Origin: Acidobacteriota bacterium
GTDB taxonomy: Bacteria; Acidobacteriota; Terriglobia; Bryobacterales; Bryobacteraceae
DNA: 64,000 bases
Reading direction: 5' to 3'
Assembly: GCA_029776225.1 (NCBI GenBank)
Contig: JAKOTR010000035.1
Location: 186,001-250,000, forward strand
Position 1 is the first letter of the stretch. The number at the start of each line of letters is the position of its first letter. Shown piece by piece: positions 43,165 through 53,111 of the stretch. Both the position numbers and the translations under genes were made by a program. The notes under the pieces were generated by a model. That model was not told where the DNA came from. It saw only the letters and a program-made list of their open reading frames with translations, and made no database searches.

Positions 43165-43252
43165 CGGCGTTTGCCTGTCTGCCGCCTTTCCACCACCGCT
43201 CGAGCCCTCCGCCTACGATCATTTCAGTTAGCGGCGTTTGCCCGCCTGCCGC
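43160..43252. repeat. 26-base direct repeat behind the diguanylate cyclase
   Basis: Copy 1 (43160-43185) and copy 2 (43227-43252) differ at two of 26 positions; both begin GTTAGCGGCGTTTGCC. The first contains the stop codon of the cyclase gene, and the second lies 35 bases before the next start. The 41 bases between them show no similarity to what follows copy 2, so this is not a simple tandem array. Confidence 0.55.
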
Positions 43253-43286
43253 GCCTCCGATAGCGGACTGCCGTAAGATAAAGTTC

Positions 43287-43760
43287 GTGGGCCGAATCTA
43301 TACACGCGAAGAGCTGGCCGTTGCCCGCGAGAACTGGCGCCGCGAGGGCAAGACGGTTGTTTTTACCAACGGATGCTACGACATTCTGCACCCCGGCCAC
43401 ATACGGCTGCTCGAACGCGCACGATCGATGGGCGACGTCCTGATTCTGGCCCTGAACACGGACGCCAGCGTCGCGCGCCTCAAGGGACCCACCCGGCCCC
43501 ACATCCCGGAAGCGGAGCGGGCGGAACTGGCCGCCGCGCTTGAGGCGGTCGACGCGGTCACATTTTTCGACGAAGACACGCCCCGCGAGCTTATCGCCGC
43601 CATACTACCCGATATACTGGTGAAAGGAGCCGATTGGGCTCATTGGATAGCAGGCCGGGAAGAGGTGGAGGCCGCGGGCGGTAAAGTGTTCGCGCTTCCC
43701 CTGGAACCGGGCTATTCTACTACTGACATAGTAGAAAAGATCCTCTCTCGTCAACCTTGA
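43287..43760 (+). CDS. rfaE2: D-glycero-beta-D-manno-heptose 1-phosphate adenylyltransferase
   Basis: 157 residues from a GTG at 43287; upstream frame has no start with a binding site. The nucleotidyltransferase motif is VVFTNGCYDILHPGHIRLLE (HxGH), with LNTDASVARLKGP, FFDEDTPRELI and PDILVKGADWA. It equals the C-terminal half of HldE and lacks the kinase half, so a separate heptose 7-phosphate kinase is needed. Its stop overlaps the mfd TTG start (TTGA), so the two are translated together. Confidence 0.9.
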   Translation: MGRIYTREELAVARENWRREGKTVVFTNGCYDILHPGHIRLLERARSMGDVLILALNTDASVARLKGPTRPHIPEAERAELAAALEAVDAVTFFDEDTPRELIAAILPDILVKGADWAHWIAGREEVEAAGGKVFALPLEPGYSTTDIVEKILSRQP

Positions 43761-46700
43761 CTCACCCTGCGATACGAGACTTGTTATCCGGGTTGGGAAA
43801 ACATCCCGCCTTCCAGGAACTCGTACGCCTGCTCATCTCCGGAACCAGCCCCCTCAGACTGTCCCTTTCGGGATTGACCACCACCGCCAAAGCCATCTAC
43901 ACAGTCCTGCTTTGGCAGGCCATCGAGCGCCCGATCATCGTCATTGCCGACGGAAACAGGCAGGCCGAGGCGCTCGCCGAGGCGGTTGAAACCTTTTTCG
44001 AGCTGCTGGCGGGAGGGCGCGGCATTCCCAAGCCGCAGCTTCTGCCGGCGCTGGACGTTTTGCCCAACCAGCGTATGTCGCCGCACGCCGAAATCAGCGA
44101 GCAGCGCGCGATCGCGCTATGGCGGCTGGCCGGCGAGCGCGTTCCCATCACGGTCACTCCGGTGGCCTCGGCACTTCAGCGGACGGAGACGGCGGAGTTC
44201 TACCGCCAGCTTGCGCTACGGCTTCGCGCCGGAGACGAGATTCCGCTCGAGGACCTCACGGCGCATTTGGAAAGCGTCGGCTATGAGCGCCGCGAGCCCG
44301 TGGAGATGGTGGGCGAGTATTCCGTCCGCGGCGGCATCCTGGACGTGTTCCCGCCCGAGTCCGGTAAGCCCGTGCGGGTGGAGTTTTTCGGGGACCAGAT
44401 CGAATCGATGCGGCGATTCGACGTGGACACGCAGCGGTCGGTCCTGAAGGTAGACGAAGCCATGCTGCTGCCGCTGCTCGAGTATCCGAAATCGCGCGAG
44501 CTTTTCGCCGAGATCAGCGAGGCTTCGGGCGGCGAAATACCATTTACCGGCGAGCCGTTTCCCGGATGGGAACTCGCGGCGCCGCTGGTGAGGCCGCGTC
44601 CGGGGTCGGTGCTAAGCCTCCCGGAGCGCCCCGTTGTGCTTTGGGACGAGCCGGAGCAGCTGCGTGGTGCCGCCGAGCGGCTTTGGAAGCGGCTGGAAGA
44701 TCCGGACCGGCCCTCGCTGTGCCCGCCCGAGCGCGTCTTCCTGCGCTGGGAGGAGCTGGAAGAGCAGGCGGCGGGCTCATCGCAGGTTGCCCTGCGGGAA
44801 CTCGGTCTGGAGGTCGAAGACAGCGGCCTCCACGTCCCCAGCAGGCCGACGATGGCCTTCCAGGGCAACATGGCCGTGGCGGTCGCCGAGGCCCGCGGCT
44901 TTGTGGAGAGCGGCGGGCGCGTGGTTTGCTTCGGCGCTTCCAACGGAGAACTGGAACGCCTGGCCGAGATTTTCCAGGAATACTCCGTGCCGTACCAGCT
45001 TGCCCTGGAGCCCACGGCGGGCAGCCAGTCCTATCTGGCCGAACGGTCCTACCTGGCGGGCTCGGTGGCCAGCACGTTTTTGGTGAAAGGGCTGGTTCGC
45101 CGCGGCGTCGTCCTCCCGGATGCTGGGGTAGCGATCTTCGGCTCGGAAGACCTGTTCGGGGTCACCGAGTGGGTGACGAGACGCTCCCCGTCAAAGAAGG
45201 GGCTTTCGGCTTTTGCCGCGGATCTCGCCGACCTCAAGCCCGGCGATTACGTCGTCCATGCCGAGCACGGCGTCGGGCGATTCCTGGGCCTCCGCGAGAT
45301 TGCTCAGGGCGATCACCGGGGCGACTACATGCTGGTGGAATATGCCGGGGGAGCGCGGCTCTACGTTCCCTTGGCGCGCCTCGACCTGATTCAGAAGTAT
45401 CGCGGCGCGGGCGAGGCCGTCCCGCCGCTCGACCGTCTGGGCGGCGCCACCTGGGCGCGCACCAAATCGCGCGTCAAGGCCAAGATGCGCGACATGGCGG
45501 ACGAACTCCTGAAGCTCTACGCGGAACGGCAGATGGCCGAGGGGTTCGCCTTCTCGCCGGACAGCAACTGGCAGCGCGAGTTCGAGGACGCCTTCGAGTT
45601 CACCGAAACCGAAGACCAGCTCGCCGCGGTGAGGGACATCAAGCATGACATGGAGCGCCCGCAGCCCATGGACCGCCTGCTGTGCGGCGACGTCGGCTAC
45701 GGAAAAACCGAGGTCGCCATGCGGGCGGCTTTCAAGGCGCTGGGCGACGGCAAACAGGTGGCGGTGCTGGCGCCCACCACCGTCCTGTGTTTCCAGCACT
45801 ATGAGACCTTCAAGCGGCGGTTCGCTCCGTTTCCCGTGCGCGTGGAGATGCTGAGCCGGTTCCGGTCGAAGAAGGAGATCGAAGCCACCCTGGCCGACAC
45901 CGCCGACGGCAAGGTGGACATACTGATCGGAACGCACCGCCTGCTATCGAATGACGTGCAGTTCCGCGACCTGGGGCTGCTGATTATCGACGAGGAACAG
46001 CGGTTCGGCGTGCGGCACAAGGAGCGGCTGAAGCAGATTCGCAAGAACGTGGACGTCCTCACGATGACGGCGACGCCGATTCCTCGTACACTACACATGT
46101 CGTTGTTGGGATTGCGCGACCTATCCGTCATCGAAACCCCGCCCAAGGACCGGCTTGCCATACACACCGTAGTCGCCCACTTTGAGCCGGAACTGCTGCG
46201 CGCGGCCATCGAGCAGGAGCTCGGGCGTGGCGGGCAAGTCTATTACGTGTATAACCGGGTGGACACCATTTGGTCGCGCGCCTCGATGATTCAGAACCTG
46301 GTGCCGGGGGCCAGAATCGGCGTGGGCCACGGGCAGATGAGCGAGAAGGAGCTCGAGAAAGTGATGCTGGGGTTCATGCAGCACAAGTATGACGTGCTTG
46401 TATGTACTACAATTGCAGAAAACGGTCTCGACATCCCCCTCGCCAACACCATAATCATTGAAAACGCTGAACGTTACGGCTTGGCCGAGCTCTATCAGCT
46501 TCGCGGCCGCGTGGGACGTTCCAACCGCCGCGCCTATGCCTACCTGCTGGTGCCCCCCGACGCCGAATTAAGTGAAACCGCGCGCAAGCGGTTGGCCGCG
46601 CTCAAGGAGTTCAGCGATCTTGGGGCGGGCTTTAAAATCGCAGCTCTCGACCTGGAACTCCGCGGCGCCGGCAACCTGCTGGGCGGCGAACAGCACGGGC

Positions 46701-47233
46701 ATATCAACGCCGTCGGCTTCGATATGTACGTGCGCATGCTCGAGGAAACGGTGCGTGAACTGAAGGGCGAGGAAGTGCCGCTGGAAGTTCACGCCAACAT
46801 CAATCTCGGGCTGGATTTGCGTATCCCGCCAGATTACATCGCCGACGAGCGGCAACGGCTCCGCGCGTACAAACGGATCGCCGAAGCCTCCACGCACGAA
46901 GAAGCGGAAAGAATCCGCGCGGAACTGACCGACCGCTACGGTCCGGCGCCCGAAGCCGTAGGATATTTGCTGGAGTACTCGGTCTTGAAGAGCCTGGCGG
47001 AGAAACTGGGCATCGAAGCCATCGACCGCCGCCAGGGCCAGCTCAATATCAAGTTCCACGGCGAATCCAGAGTGGATCCGGCGCGGCTGATGGCGTTGGT
47101 TAAGGAAACCAAAGGCGCGCAGTTCACGCCCGCGGGCGTCTTGCGCCTCCCGTTGGACGGGCACGGAGCGCCCGGGCAGCTCCTCGAGCTGATCAAGGAA
47201 AAGCTGGGCGCGCTCGCCGTGGCGGAGGCCTGA
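43757..47233 (+). CDS. mfd: Transcription-repair coupling factor
   Basis: 1158 residues from a TTG at 43757. N-terminal UvrB-homology region (to ~residue 350), RNA-polymerase-interaction domain around GDYVVHAEHGVGRFLGL, then the RecG-like helicase: Walker A LLCGDVGYGKTEVAM, DEEQ box LLIIDEEQRFGVRHKE, TMTATPIPRTLHMSL, and motif VI AYAYLLVPP vicinity with YQLRGRVGRSNR. The C-terminal TRCF domain is complete. Removes RNA polymerase stalled at lesions and recruits UvrA. Confidence 0.96.
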   Translation: MTHPAIRDLLSGLGKHPAFQELVRLLISGTSPLRLSLSGLTTTAKAIYTVLLWQAIERPIIVIADGNRQAEALAEAVETFFELLAGGRGIPKPQLLPALDVLPNQRMSPHAEISEQRAIALWRLAGERVPITVTPVASALQRTETAEFYRQLALRLRAGDEIPLEDLTAHLESVGYERREPVEMVGEYSVRGGILDVFPPESGKPVRVEFFGDQIESMRRFDVDTQRSVLKVDEAMLLPLLEYPKSRELFAEISEASGGEIPFTGEPFPGWELAAPLVRPRPGSVLSLPERPVVLWDEPEQLRGAAERLWKRLEDPDRPSLCPPERVFLRWEELEEQAAGSSQVALRELGLEVEDSGLHVPSRPTMAFQGNMAVAVAEARGFVESGGRVVCFGASNGELERLAEIFQEYSVPYQLALEPTAGSQSYLAERSYLAGSVASTFLVKGLVRRGVVLPDAGVAIFGSEDLFGVTEWVTRRSPSKKGLSAFAADLADLKPGDYVVHAEHGVGRFLGLREIAQGDHRGDYMLVEYAGGARLYVPLARLDLIQKYRGAGEAVPPLDRLGGATWARTKSRVKAKMRDMADELLKLYAERQMAEGFAFSPDSNWQREFEDAFEFTETEDQLAAVRDIKHDMERPQPMDRLLCGDVGYGKTEVAMRAAFKALGDGKQVAVLAPTTVLCFQHYETFKRRFAPFPVRVEMLSRFRSKKEIEATLADTADGKVDILIGTHRLLSNDVQFRDLGLLIIDEEQRFGVRHKERLKQIRKNVDVLTMTATPIPRTLHMSLLGLRDLSVIETPPKDRLAIHTVVAHFEPELLRAAIEQELGRGGQVYYVYNRVDTIWSRASMIQNLVPGARIGVGHGQMSEKELEKVMLGFMQHKYDVLVCTTIAENGLDIPLANTIIIENAERYGLAELYQLRGRVGRSNRRAYAYLLVPPDAELSETARKRLAALKEFSDLGAGFKIAALDLELRGAGNLLGGEQHGHINAVGFDMYVRMLEETVRELKGEEVPLEVHANINLGLDLRIPPDYIADERQRLRAYKRIAEASTHEEAERIRAELTDRYGPAPEAVGYLLEYSVLKSLAEKLGIEAIDRRQGQLNIKFHGESRVDPARLMALVKETKGAQFTPAGVLRLPLDGHGAPGQLLELIKEKLGALAVAEA

Positions 47234-47347
47234 GACGCGCTTCCGCCTGCATTCCGGATAGCGCCGAACCCCCGGAGAACTCACGCTCCCCTCCCCAAAA
47301 AAGGTTGCAAGCAGGACTACTCGGGACTGGTAGAATGATCGAAGGGT

Positions 47348-48502
47348 ATGTCTACGAAGTTGGTAGTATCGCTGTGCTTCCTCGGACTTGCGGGAGGCGC
47401 ACAGGCGGCGGAGGTCCAGGTTGTCGAGCGGATCATCGCCAAGGTGAACAACGAAATCATCACCATGGGCGACCTGGAGCGTGCGCGCGAACAGATCGAG
47501 GAGGAGCTGAAGCGCCAGAATCTGCCGCAGGATCAGTTTCAGAAAGTCCTCAAGCAGCACGAAGCCGACCTGCTGCGCGACCGCATCGACAACATGCTGT
47601 TAGTCCAGAAGGCGAAGGACCTGGAGATCAACGTCGATCAGGAGCTGAGCAAGTACATGGCTCAGATCCAGTCCGAAAGCAAGATCGCAGACCCCGATAA
47701 GTTCGCGCAGTACGTTCGCGAGCAGACCGGCATGTCGCTTGAGGACTTCAAGCAGCAGCTCAAGGAAAATATGCTGACGCGCGAGGTTGTGCGCCGTGAG
47801 GTAGGCTCGCGGATCGTGATTCCCCGGGCGGAGCTCAAGAAGTATTACGACGAGCATCAAGACGAGTTCATCCGCGAGGAGCACGTCGTGCTGCGGGAGA
47901 TCTTCATTTCGACCGAGGGCAAGGATGCCGAGGGCATCGCCGCCGCCGAGAAGAAAGCCAAGGAGCTGGTAGCCCGGGCGCGGAAGAACGAAAACTTCGG
48001 CGAAATGGCGAGGGACAACTCCGAATCGCCGTCGGCACGCGACTACGGCGCGCTGCCGCCGTTTAAGCGGGGCGAACTCAAGAAGGAAATCGAGGACCTC
48101 GTTTTTGACAAGGAGAGGGGATACGTCACGGATCCGATCAAGCAGCCGAACGGTTTCTTGATTCTCAAGGTGGAAGACCACCCGAAGGCCGGCTTGCAGC
48201 CGTTCGAGAACGTAGAGAACGAAATTATGGAAAAGCTCTACATGCCGAGGATGCAGCCGGCGCTGCGCGCGTATCTCACCAGATTGCGCGAGCAGGCGTT
48301 TCTGGAGATCCGGGAGGGCTACATTGATTCCGGCGCCGCGCCGGGCAAGGACACCGCCTGGAAGGATCCCGCCAAGCTTGTCCCCGCCACCGTCACCAAG
48401 GAAGAGGTGATCAGCCGGCAGCGGCGGAAGCGGCTCTTGTGGATGGTTCCCATCCCGGGAACGGCGCCGAAGCCGAAGGCTGAGGAGGACGCCACGAACT
48501 AA
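47348..48502 (+). CDS. SurA-like periplasmic peptidyl-prolyl isomerase
   Basis: 384 residues with a signal peptide (KLVVSLCFLGLAGGAQA). N-terminal SurA-type chaperone helices (IIAKVNNEIITMGDLERAR), then one PpiC/parvulin domain (VVLREIFISTEG, ENFGEMARDNSESPSARDYG, LPPFKRGEL, NGFLILKVEDH). SurA of E. coli has two parvulin domains; this one has one. It helps fold outer-membrane proteins. A TAGAAT word lies about 15 bases before the start and may be a -10 box. Confidence 0.85.
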   Translation: MSTKLVVSLCFLGLAGGAQAAEVQVVERIIAKVNNEIITMGDLERAREQIEEELKRQNLPQDQFQKVLKQHEADLLRDRIDNMLLVQKAKDLEINVDQELSKYMAQIQSESKIADPDKFAQYVREQTGMSLEDFKQQLKENMLTREVVRREVGSRIVIPRAELKKYYDEHQDEFIREEHVVLREIFISTEGKDAEGIAAAEKKAKELVARARKNENFGEMARDNSESPSARDYGALPPFKRGELKKEIEDLVFDKERGYVTDPIKQPNGFLILKVEDHPKAGLQPFENVENEIMEKLYMPRMQPALRAYLTRLREQAFLEIREGYIDSGAAPGKDTAWKDPAKLVPATVTKEEVISRQRRKRLLWMVPIPGTAPKPKAEEDATN

Positions 48503-48524
48503 GGCCGCCAGAATTGCAGAAGAA

Positions 48525-49637
48525 ATGAAGTCCCCGTTCGTAGCTGAGCTGGAGGCGAATAAGGTTGCCACGGGAACCTTTCTGGTCCAGTCGAAGGAGA
48601 TTCGGCAGAAGAAGACCGGTGAACCGTACCTTTCCCTGCTGTTGAGCGACCGCACCGGCGATATCGACGCCAAGATGTGGGACAACGTCGCCGACGTGAT
48701 GCACACGTTCGAGCGCGACGACTTCGTCCGCGTGAAAGGGCTGCTGCAGATCTACAACAACCGGCCGCAGCTCACCATTCACAAGATGCAGAAGGTGGAC
48801 GAAGCGACAGTGGACCTGGCGGATTTTCTGCCCGCCTCCAAGCGCGACCCCGGGGAGATGTTCCGCGAACTGCGCGGGATCGTGGCGTCGATCGGCAACC
48901 CGCACCTGCGGCGGCTCCTGGAATTGATTCTGAGCGATGAGGACATCGCACGCCGCTACCAAAAAGCCCCGGCCGCGAAGTTCATCCACCACGCTTACCT
49001 GGGAGGGCTGCTGGAGCATGTGCTCTCGCTGTGCGGTCTGTGCCGGCTGGCCGTGCGGCACTACCCCGGCCTGGACGAGGACCTGCTGCTGGCCGGCGCC
49101 ATCCTGCACGACATCGGTAAGATTTACGAACTGAGTTACGCGCGCAGCTTCGGGTACACCACCGAGGGACAGCTCTTGGGGCACATCATGATCGGTCTGC
49201 GGCTGATCGAAGCCAAGCTCGCCCAGGTGCCGGATTTTCCGCCGCGCCTGCGCATGCTGCTGGAGCATCTTGTGCTGAGCCATCACGGGTCGCTCGAGTT
49301 TGGGTCGCCCAAAGTCCCGATGTTTCCGGAAGCGCTGCTGCTGCACTACCTCGACGATCTGGACGCAAAGATGGCGTGCATGACCTCTCTGGTGGAGAAT
49401 GACCGACAGGTGGAAGGGCATTTCACTCCCTACAGCGCGCAGCTCGAACGAGTGGTACTCAAAAAGGCCAAATTCCTTGAGGATGGTGAGCCGGAGCGGG
49501 CGGAATCCGAGGCGGCGCCTCCGGTAGCGGCGTCCGCTTCGTCCAAGCCCCGGCCGTCCCCGCCACCGAAAAGTCCGATGGGAAGCCTTTTCGCCGAGAA
49601 GCTCGGAGAGGCGTTGGGTTTGAAAGTGGAGGATTAG
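48525..49637 (+). CDS. OB-fold/HD-domain nuclease (YhaM-like)
   Basis: 370 residues. N-terminal OB fold (TGTFLVQSKEIRQKKTGEPYLSL, FVRVKGLLQIYNNRPQLTIHK in pieces) and a metal-dependent HD domain (FIHHAYLGGLLEHVLSLC, ILHDIGKIYEL, LVLSHHGSLEFGSPKVPM, HYLDDLDAKM). This order is that of YhaM, a 3'-5' exoribonuclease. The last ~60 residues are a proline/alanine-rich tail ending in LFAEKLGEALGL. Follows surA and precedes blaI, all on one strand. Confidence 0.87.
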   Translation: MKSPFVAELEANKVATGTFLVQSKEIRQKKTGEPYLSLLLSDRTGDIDAKMWDNVADVMHTFERDDFVRVKGLLQIYNNRPQLTIHKMQKVDEATVDLADFLPASKRDPGEMFRELRGIVASIGNPHLRRLLELILSDEDIARRYQKAPAAKFIHHAYLGGLLEHVLSLCGLCRLAVRHYPGLDEDLLLAGAILHDIGKIYELSYARSFGYTTEGQLLGHIMIGLRLIEAKLAQVPDFPPRLRMLLEHLVLSHHGSLEFGSPKVPMFPEALLLHYLDDLDAKMACMTSLVENDRQVEGHFTPYSAQLERVVLKKAKFLEDGEPERAESEAAPPVAASASSKPRPSPPPKSPMGSLFAEKLGEALGLKVED

Positions 49638-49643
49638 CCGCCG

Positions 49644-50021
49644 ATGAGGTACACCCGCGCGTCGCGGAACATACCGCCCCCGCTCGAACTGGAATGCTTG
49701 AAGGCTCTGTGGACGCTGGGTGAGGCCAACGTGAGGAGCATCCGGCAGGCGCTGCTGCCGGGCCGCAACCTTGCGTACACGACCGTTATGACCATCATGG
49801 ACCGGCTGGCGCGCAGGGGCGCCGTCGAGAGGCGCAAAGTGGGCCGGTCATTCCTGTACAGGCCGGTGCTCTCGCGCGAAACATTGAGGAAGCTGGCGGT
49901 GCGGGAGCTGGTCGACTCGTTTTTCAGCGGCTCGGAAGACGAGCTGGTTTCCTACCTTCGTTCGCGGGAGAGCGCGGAGACCGTGCCGCCCGCACCGGAA
50001 CTCGACACGGCCCTGCTGTAG
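49644..50021 (+). CDS. BlaI/MecI-family repressor
   Basis: 125 residues with the BlaI winged helix: PLELECLKALWTLGEANVRSIR, NLAYTTVMTIMDRLARRGAVE, RRKVGRSFLYRPVL and VRELVDSFFSGSEDELV. Such proteins repress beta-lactamase, efflux or stress genes until a BlaR-type sensor protease cleaves them. No BlaR or beta-lactamase is adjacent, so it is an orphan. It starts six bases after the nuclease stop. Confidence 0.88.
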   Translation: MRYTRASRNIPPPLELECLKALWTLGEANVRSIRQALLPGRNLAYTTVMTIMDRLARRGAVERRKVGRSFLYRPVLSRETLRKLAVRELVDSFFSGSEDELVSYLRSRESAETVPPAPELDTALL

Positions 50022-50037
50022 CCCCGGCGCCCGGCGC

Positions 50038-51018
50038 TTACTCGTACCCGTTTGGGTGGGCGAGGCGCCAGTTCCAGGCGGTGCGGATGATTTCGTCCAG
50101 ATCCGGGCAGGCGGGTTCCCATCCGAACAGCCGGCGCGCCTTGTCGGCGCACGCCACCAGATGCGAAGGGTCGCCGGGGCGGGGAGGCTGCTGCCGAATT
50201 TTGATCTCCCGTCCAGTGACCCGGCGCGCCGCCTCGATCACCTCGAGCACCGAATAGCCCTTGCCGTTTCCCAGGTTCACGAATTCCGATGGCCCGCCCT
50301 CGCGCAGGTAGTCGAGCGCCAGCAGGTGGGCGGAGCCCAGGTCGGCCACGTGGATATAGTCGCGAATCGGCGTGCCGTCCGGAGTGGGGTAATACTGCCC
50401 GAAAACGGGAACGTCCGGGCGGACCTGGAGCGCGGCGCTTAGCACGTTCGGAATCAGGTGGCTTTCGGGCTCGTGATGTTCGCCGTGCTCGGCAGTGGCG
50501 CCCGCGGCGTTGAAGTAGCGCAGCGAAACGAACTTTAGCCCGTAAGCACGATCGTAGCTTTCCAGAATCTTTTCCACGAACAGCTTTGACCAGCCATAGG
50601 GGTTCACCGGCGACAGCGGGTGGTCTTCCGTGATTGGAATCTGCTTCGGATGCCCGTAGACCGCCGCGGTGGAGGAGAACACGAACCGGTTCACGCCCGC
50701 CGCGCGCAGGGCATCCAAAAGCGCCATGGCCTGGACGGTGTTGTTCTGGAAGTACATTGCCGGGGCGGAGACCGACTCGCCCACCTCGATCAGGGCGGCG
50801 AAATGGATGCACGCTTCGATCTCATGCTCGGCGGCGATACGGGCTACAAGCGCGGCGTCGCCGGCCTTCCCCTCGTAGAAAGGGATGTCCCCGGGGAGCG
50901 CGGCGCGGTGCCCGCGGTAAAGATCGTCCAGCACGACGACTTCTTCGCCGCGTTTCCGCAGCAGTTCGACAGTCACACTTCCGATGTATCCCGCGCCGCC
51001 GGTGACAAGTATGGCCAT
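50038..51018 (-). CDS. galE: UDP-glucose 4-epimerase
   Basis: 326-residue extended SDR. NAD loop [18 protein letters not shown], catalytic SSTAAVYG and [11 protein letters not shown] (Y, K), [25 protein letters not shown] and [16 protein letters not shown] are typical of GalE. It interconverts UDP-glucose and UDP-galactose for envelope polysaccharide or galactose use. Confidence 0.93.
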   Translation of the reverse strand: MAILVTGGAGYIGSVTVELLRKRGEEVVVLDDLYRGHRAALPGDIPFYEGKAGDAALVARIAAEHEIEACIHFAALIEVGESVSAPAMYFQNNTVQAMALLDALRAAGVNRFVFSSTAAVYGHPKQIPITEDHPLSPVNPYGWSKLFVEKILESYDRAYGLKFVSLRYFNAAGATAEHGEHHEPESHLIPNVLSAALQVRPDVPVFGQYYPTPDGTPIRDYIHVADLGSAHLLALDYLREGGPSEFVNLGNGKGYSVLEVIEAARRVTGREIKIRQQPPRPGDPSHLVACADKARRLFGWEPACPDLDEIIRTAWNWRLAHPNGYE

Positions 51019-51063
51019 AGACTTGATGTTACTGTAGCAGAAGCCAATCGCAAAGCAGCGGGA

Positions 51064-51082
51064 TATAATTCAGCGAGGAGGT
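51064..51082 (+). promoter_or_regulatory. -10 box and strong ribosome binding site of the oxidoreductase run
   Basis: A perfect TATAAT (51064-51069) is followed by GAGGAGGT (51075-51082), five bases before the ATG at 51087. The leader would be only about 10-15 bases. No TTGACA-like -35 was seen at normal spacing. Confidence 0.45.
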
Positions 51083-51086
51083 ACCG

Positions 51087-52235
51087 ATGGACACGAATCA
51101 TTCCGCCGCGTCGCGGCGCAGTTTTATTTCGAGGGCTGCTGGAGCGGCGGCCGGCGCCTTCATGATCGTGAAGCCGGAGTCGGTGCGCGGTTCGCAGGCG
51201 AACTCGAAAGTTTCCGTCGGCCTGATCGGGGCGGGGAACCGCGGCACATACGACGCCAGCATTGTGCATGCCGATCCGCGCGCGCAGATCACGGCGATCT
51301 GCGACCTGTTCGACGACCGCATCGAAGCGGCCTCGGCGAAGATGAAACTTCAGAAGCCGGCCGTTTACAAGGATTTTGAGAAAGCGCTCGCCTCGGATCT
51401 CGACGCGGTAATCATCGCCACGCCGCCGTTTGAGCACCCGCAGATGCTCGAAGCCGCCATCCAGGCGCGCAAGCACGTCTACTGCGAGAAACCGATGGCG
51501 GTCGACTACGCGGGCTGCAAGCGCGTGATCGCGGCGGGACGCAAGGCCGACCCGAAGAAGTGCGTTTCAACGGGATTCCAGCAGCGCTACGGCCCGGTTT
51601 ACCTGGAAGCGTACAAGCGGATGAAGGAGGGCCAGGTCGGCGAAATCGTCAACGCGCGAGCGTTCTGGATTGCCAGCGACCCGTTCAAGCGCGTGCCGTA
51701 CGACGATCCGAAGATCGAAAGGGTGCGCAACTGGTTTTGCTACCGGGAACTGTCGGGCGACATCATCGTCGAGCAGGACTGCCACAATCTCGACGTCCTC
51801 TACTGGTTCCTCGGCGCTACCCCGATCCGCGCCGTCGGCTACGGCGGGCGCAAAGTGCGCACCACGATGGACATTCTCGACCACCTCTCGCTTACTTTCG
51901 AGTTCCCGAACGGCATACACGTCAACTTCGAAGCGAACCAGCTCAGCCCGCCGGGCTTCAGCAACGTCGGCGAGGAGTTCACGGGAACGAAGGGCGTGCT
52001 GCAGACGTCCCGCGCGCGCCTGGTGCATGTGAAGGGTCCCGGCCAGCGGGAGACCATCCCGTCGAAGCGCGATATCACCATGGACGCCATCGAGGCGTTT
52101 ATCGGCCGCATTATCAGCGGCGATGTCGAAAACGTGGCGGAGCGGTCCGCAATCAGCACGATGATCGCCATCCTGGGGCGAACCGCTCTTTACAGGCGGA
52201 GGGAAGTCACTTGGAAGAGTCTCTACGGAGCGTGA
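51087..52235 (+). CDS. Tat-exported Gfo/Idh/MocA-family oxidoreductase
   Basis: 382 residues. The N-terminus has a twin-arginine signal (ASRRSFISRAAGAAAGAFMIV), so it is exported folded with its cofactor. Rossmann loop VGLIGAGNRGTYDA, cofactor strand KHVYCEKPMAVDYAG (EKP motif) and active-site region VEQDCHNLDVLYWFLG. Exported members of this family are abundant in acidobacteria and act on sugars, often as redox-neutral glycosidases. Followed four bases later by a PIG-L deacetylase. Confidence 0.85.
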   Translation: MDTNHSAASRRSFISRAAGAAAGAFMIVKPESVRGSQANSKVSVGLIGAGNRGTYDASIVHADPRAQITAICDLFDDRIEAASAKMKLQKPAVYKDFEKALASDLDAVIIATPPFEHPQMLEAAIQARKHVYCEKPMAVDYAGCKRVIAAGRKADPKKCVSTGFQQRYGPVYLEAYKRMKEGQVGEIVNARAFWIASDPFKRVPYDDPKIERVRNWFCYRELSGDIIVEQDCHNLDVLYWFLGATPIRAVGYGGRKVRTTMDILDHLSLTFEFPNGIHVNFEANQLSPPGFSNVGEEFTGTKGVLQTSRARLVHVKGPGQRETIPSKRDITMDAIEAFIGRIISGDVENVAERSAISTMIAILGRTALYRRREVTWKSLYGA

Positions 52236-52239
52236 CAAA

Positions 52240-53106
52240 ATGCTCAGACTTTGCTTTGCACTACTGTTGGGAACGGCCATGTTGACAGCCCAGGAAGGAA
52301 AACTTCGCGTGATCGCTTTCGGCGCGCACCCGGATGACTGCGATATTCGCGCCGGAGGGACCGCGGCGAAATTCGCCGCCATGGGCCATCTTGTGAAGTT
52401 CGTCTCTCTGACCAACGGCGACGCAGGGCACCAGAGCCAGGGGGGCGGGGCGCTGGCGATGCGGCGGCGCGCGGAAGCGGCCGAGGCGGGCCGGCGGCTC
52501 GGCATCGCCGAGTACATCACCCTCGATAACCACGACGGCGAATTGATGCCAACACTCGAGGTAAGGAACCAGGTCATCCGGCTTATCCGGCAGTGGCAGG
52601 CCGATCTCGTGCTGCTGCCGCGTCCCAACGACTACCACCCGGACCACCGCTATACGGGGATAATCGTGCAGGATGCCGCCTATATGGTCGTGGTGCCGAA
52701 CATCTGTCCCGACACCCCGCCGCTGCGGAACAACCCCGTCTTCATGTACTTCCAGGACGGATTCCAAAAACCGGCGCCGTTCCGGCCGGACATCGCGGTG
52801 GACATCGACGACGTCTGGGAAAAGAAGATCGATGCTCTTGACGCCCACGTATCCCAGGTGTACGAGTGGCTGCCCTGGGTAGACCACGCCCTCGACCAGG
52901 TTCCGAAGGATCCGGCCGAGCGCAAGAAATGGCTCGCCAGCCAGCGCGACCGCGGCGTGAACCCCGAGGTCCGGAAGGCCCTCATCAAGTGGTACGGGCC
53001 GGAGCGCGGCAACAAGATCCGGCACGCCGAGGCGTTCGAAATCTGCGAGTTCGGGCGGCGGCCCGACGAAGCCACTCTGCGCAAGCTGTTCCCGATGGTA
53101 AAGTAG
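52240..53106 (+). CDS. Secreted PIG-L family deacetylase
   Basis: 288 residues. Signal peptide (LRLCFALLLGTAMLTAQ). Zinc motif AFGAHPDDCDIRAGGT (HPDD) and third ligand region PNDYHPDHRYTG; LPRPNDYH is family-typical. PIG-L enzymes remove N-acetyl groups from glucosamine-containing glycans or conjugates. The neighbour oxidoreductase is also exported, suggesting joint processing of an amino sugar outside the cytoplasm. Confidence 0.85.
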   Translation: MLRLCFALLLGTAMLTAQEGKLRVIAFGAHPDDCDIRAGGTAAKFAAMGHLVKFVSLTNGDAGHQSQGGGALAMRRRAEAAEAGRRLGIAEYITLDNHDGELMPTLEVRNQVIRLIRQWQADLVLLPRPNDYHPDHRYTGIIVQDAAYMVVVPNICPDTPPLRNNPVFMYFQDGFQKPAPFRPDIAVDIDDVWEKKIDALDAHVSQVYEWLPWVDHALDQVPKDPAERKKWLASQRDRGVNPEVRKALIKWYGPERGNKIRHAEAFEICEFGRRPDEATLRKLFPMVK

Positions 53107-53111
53107 CCCGA

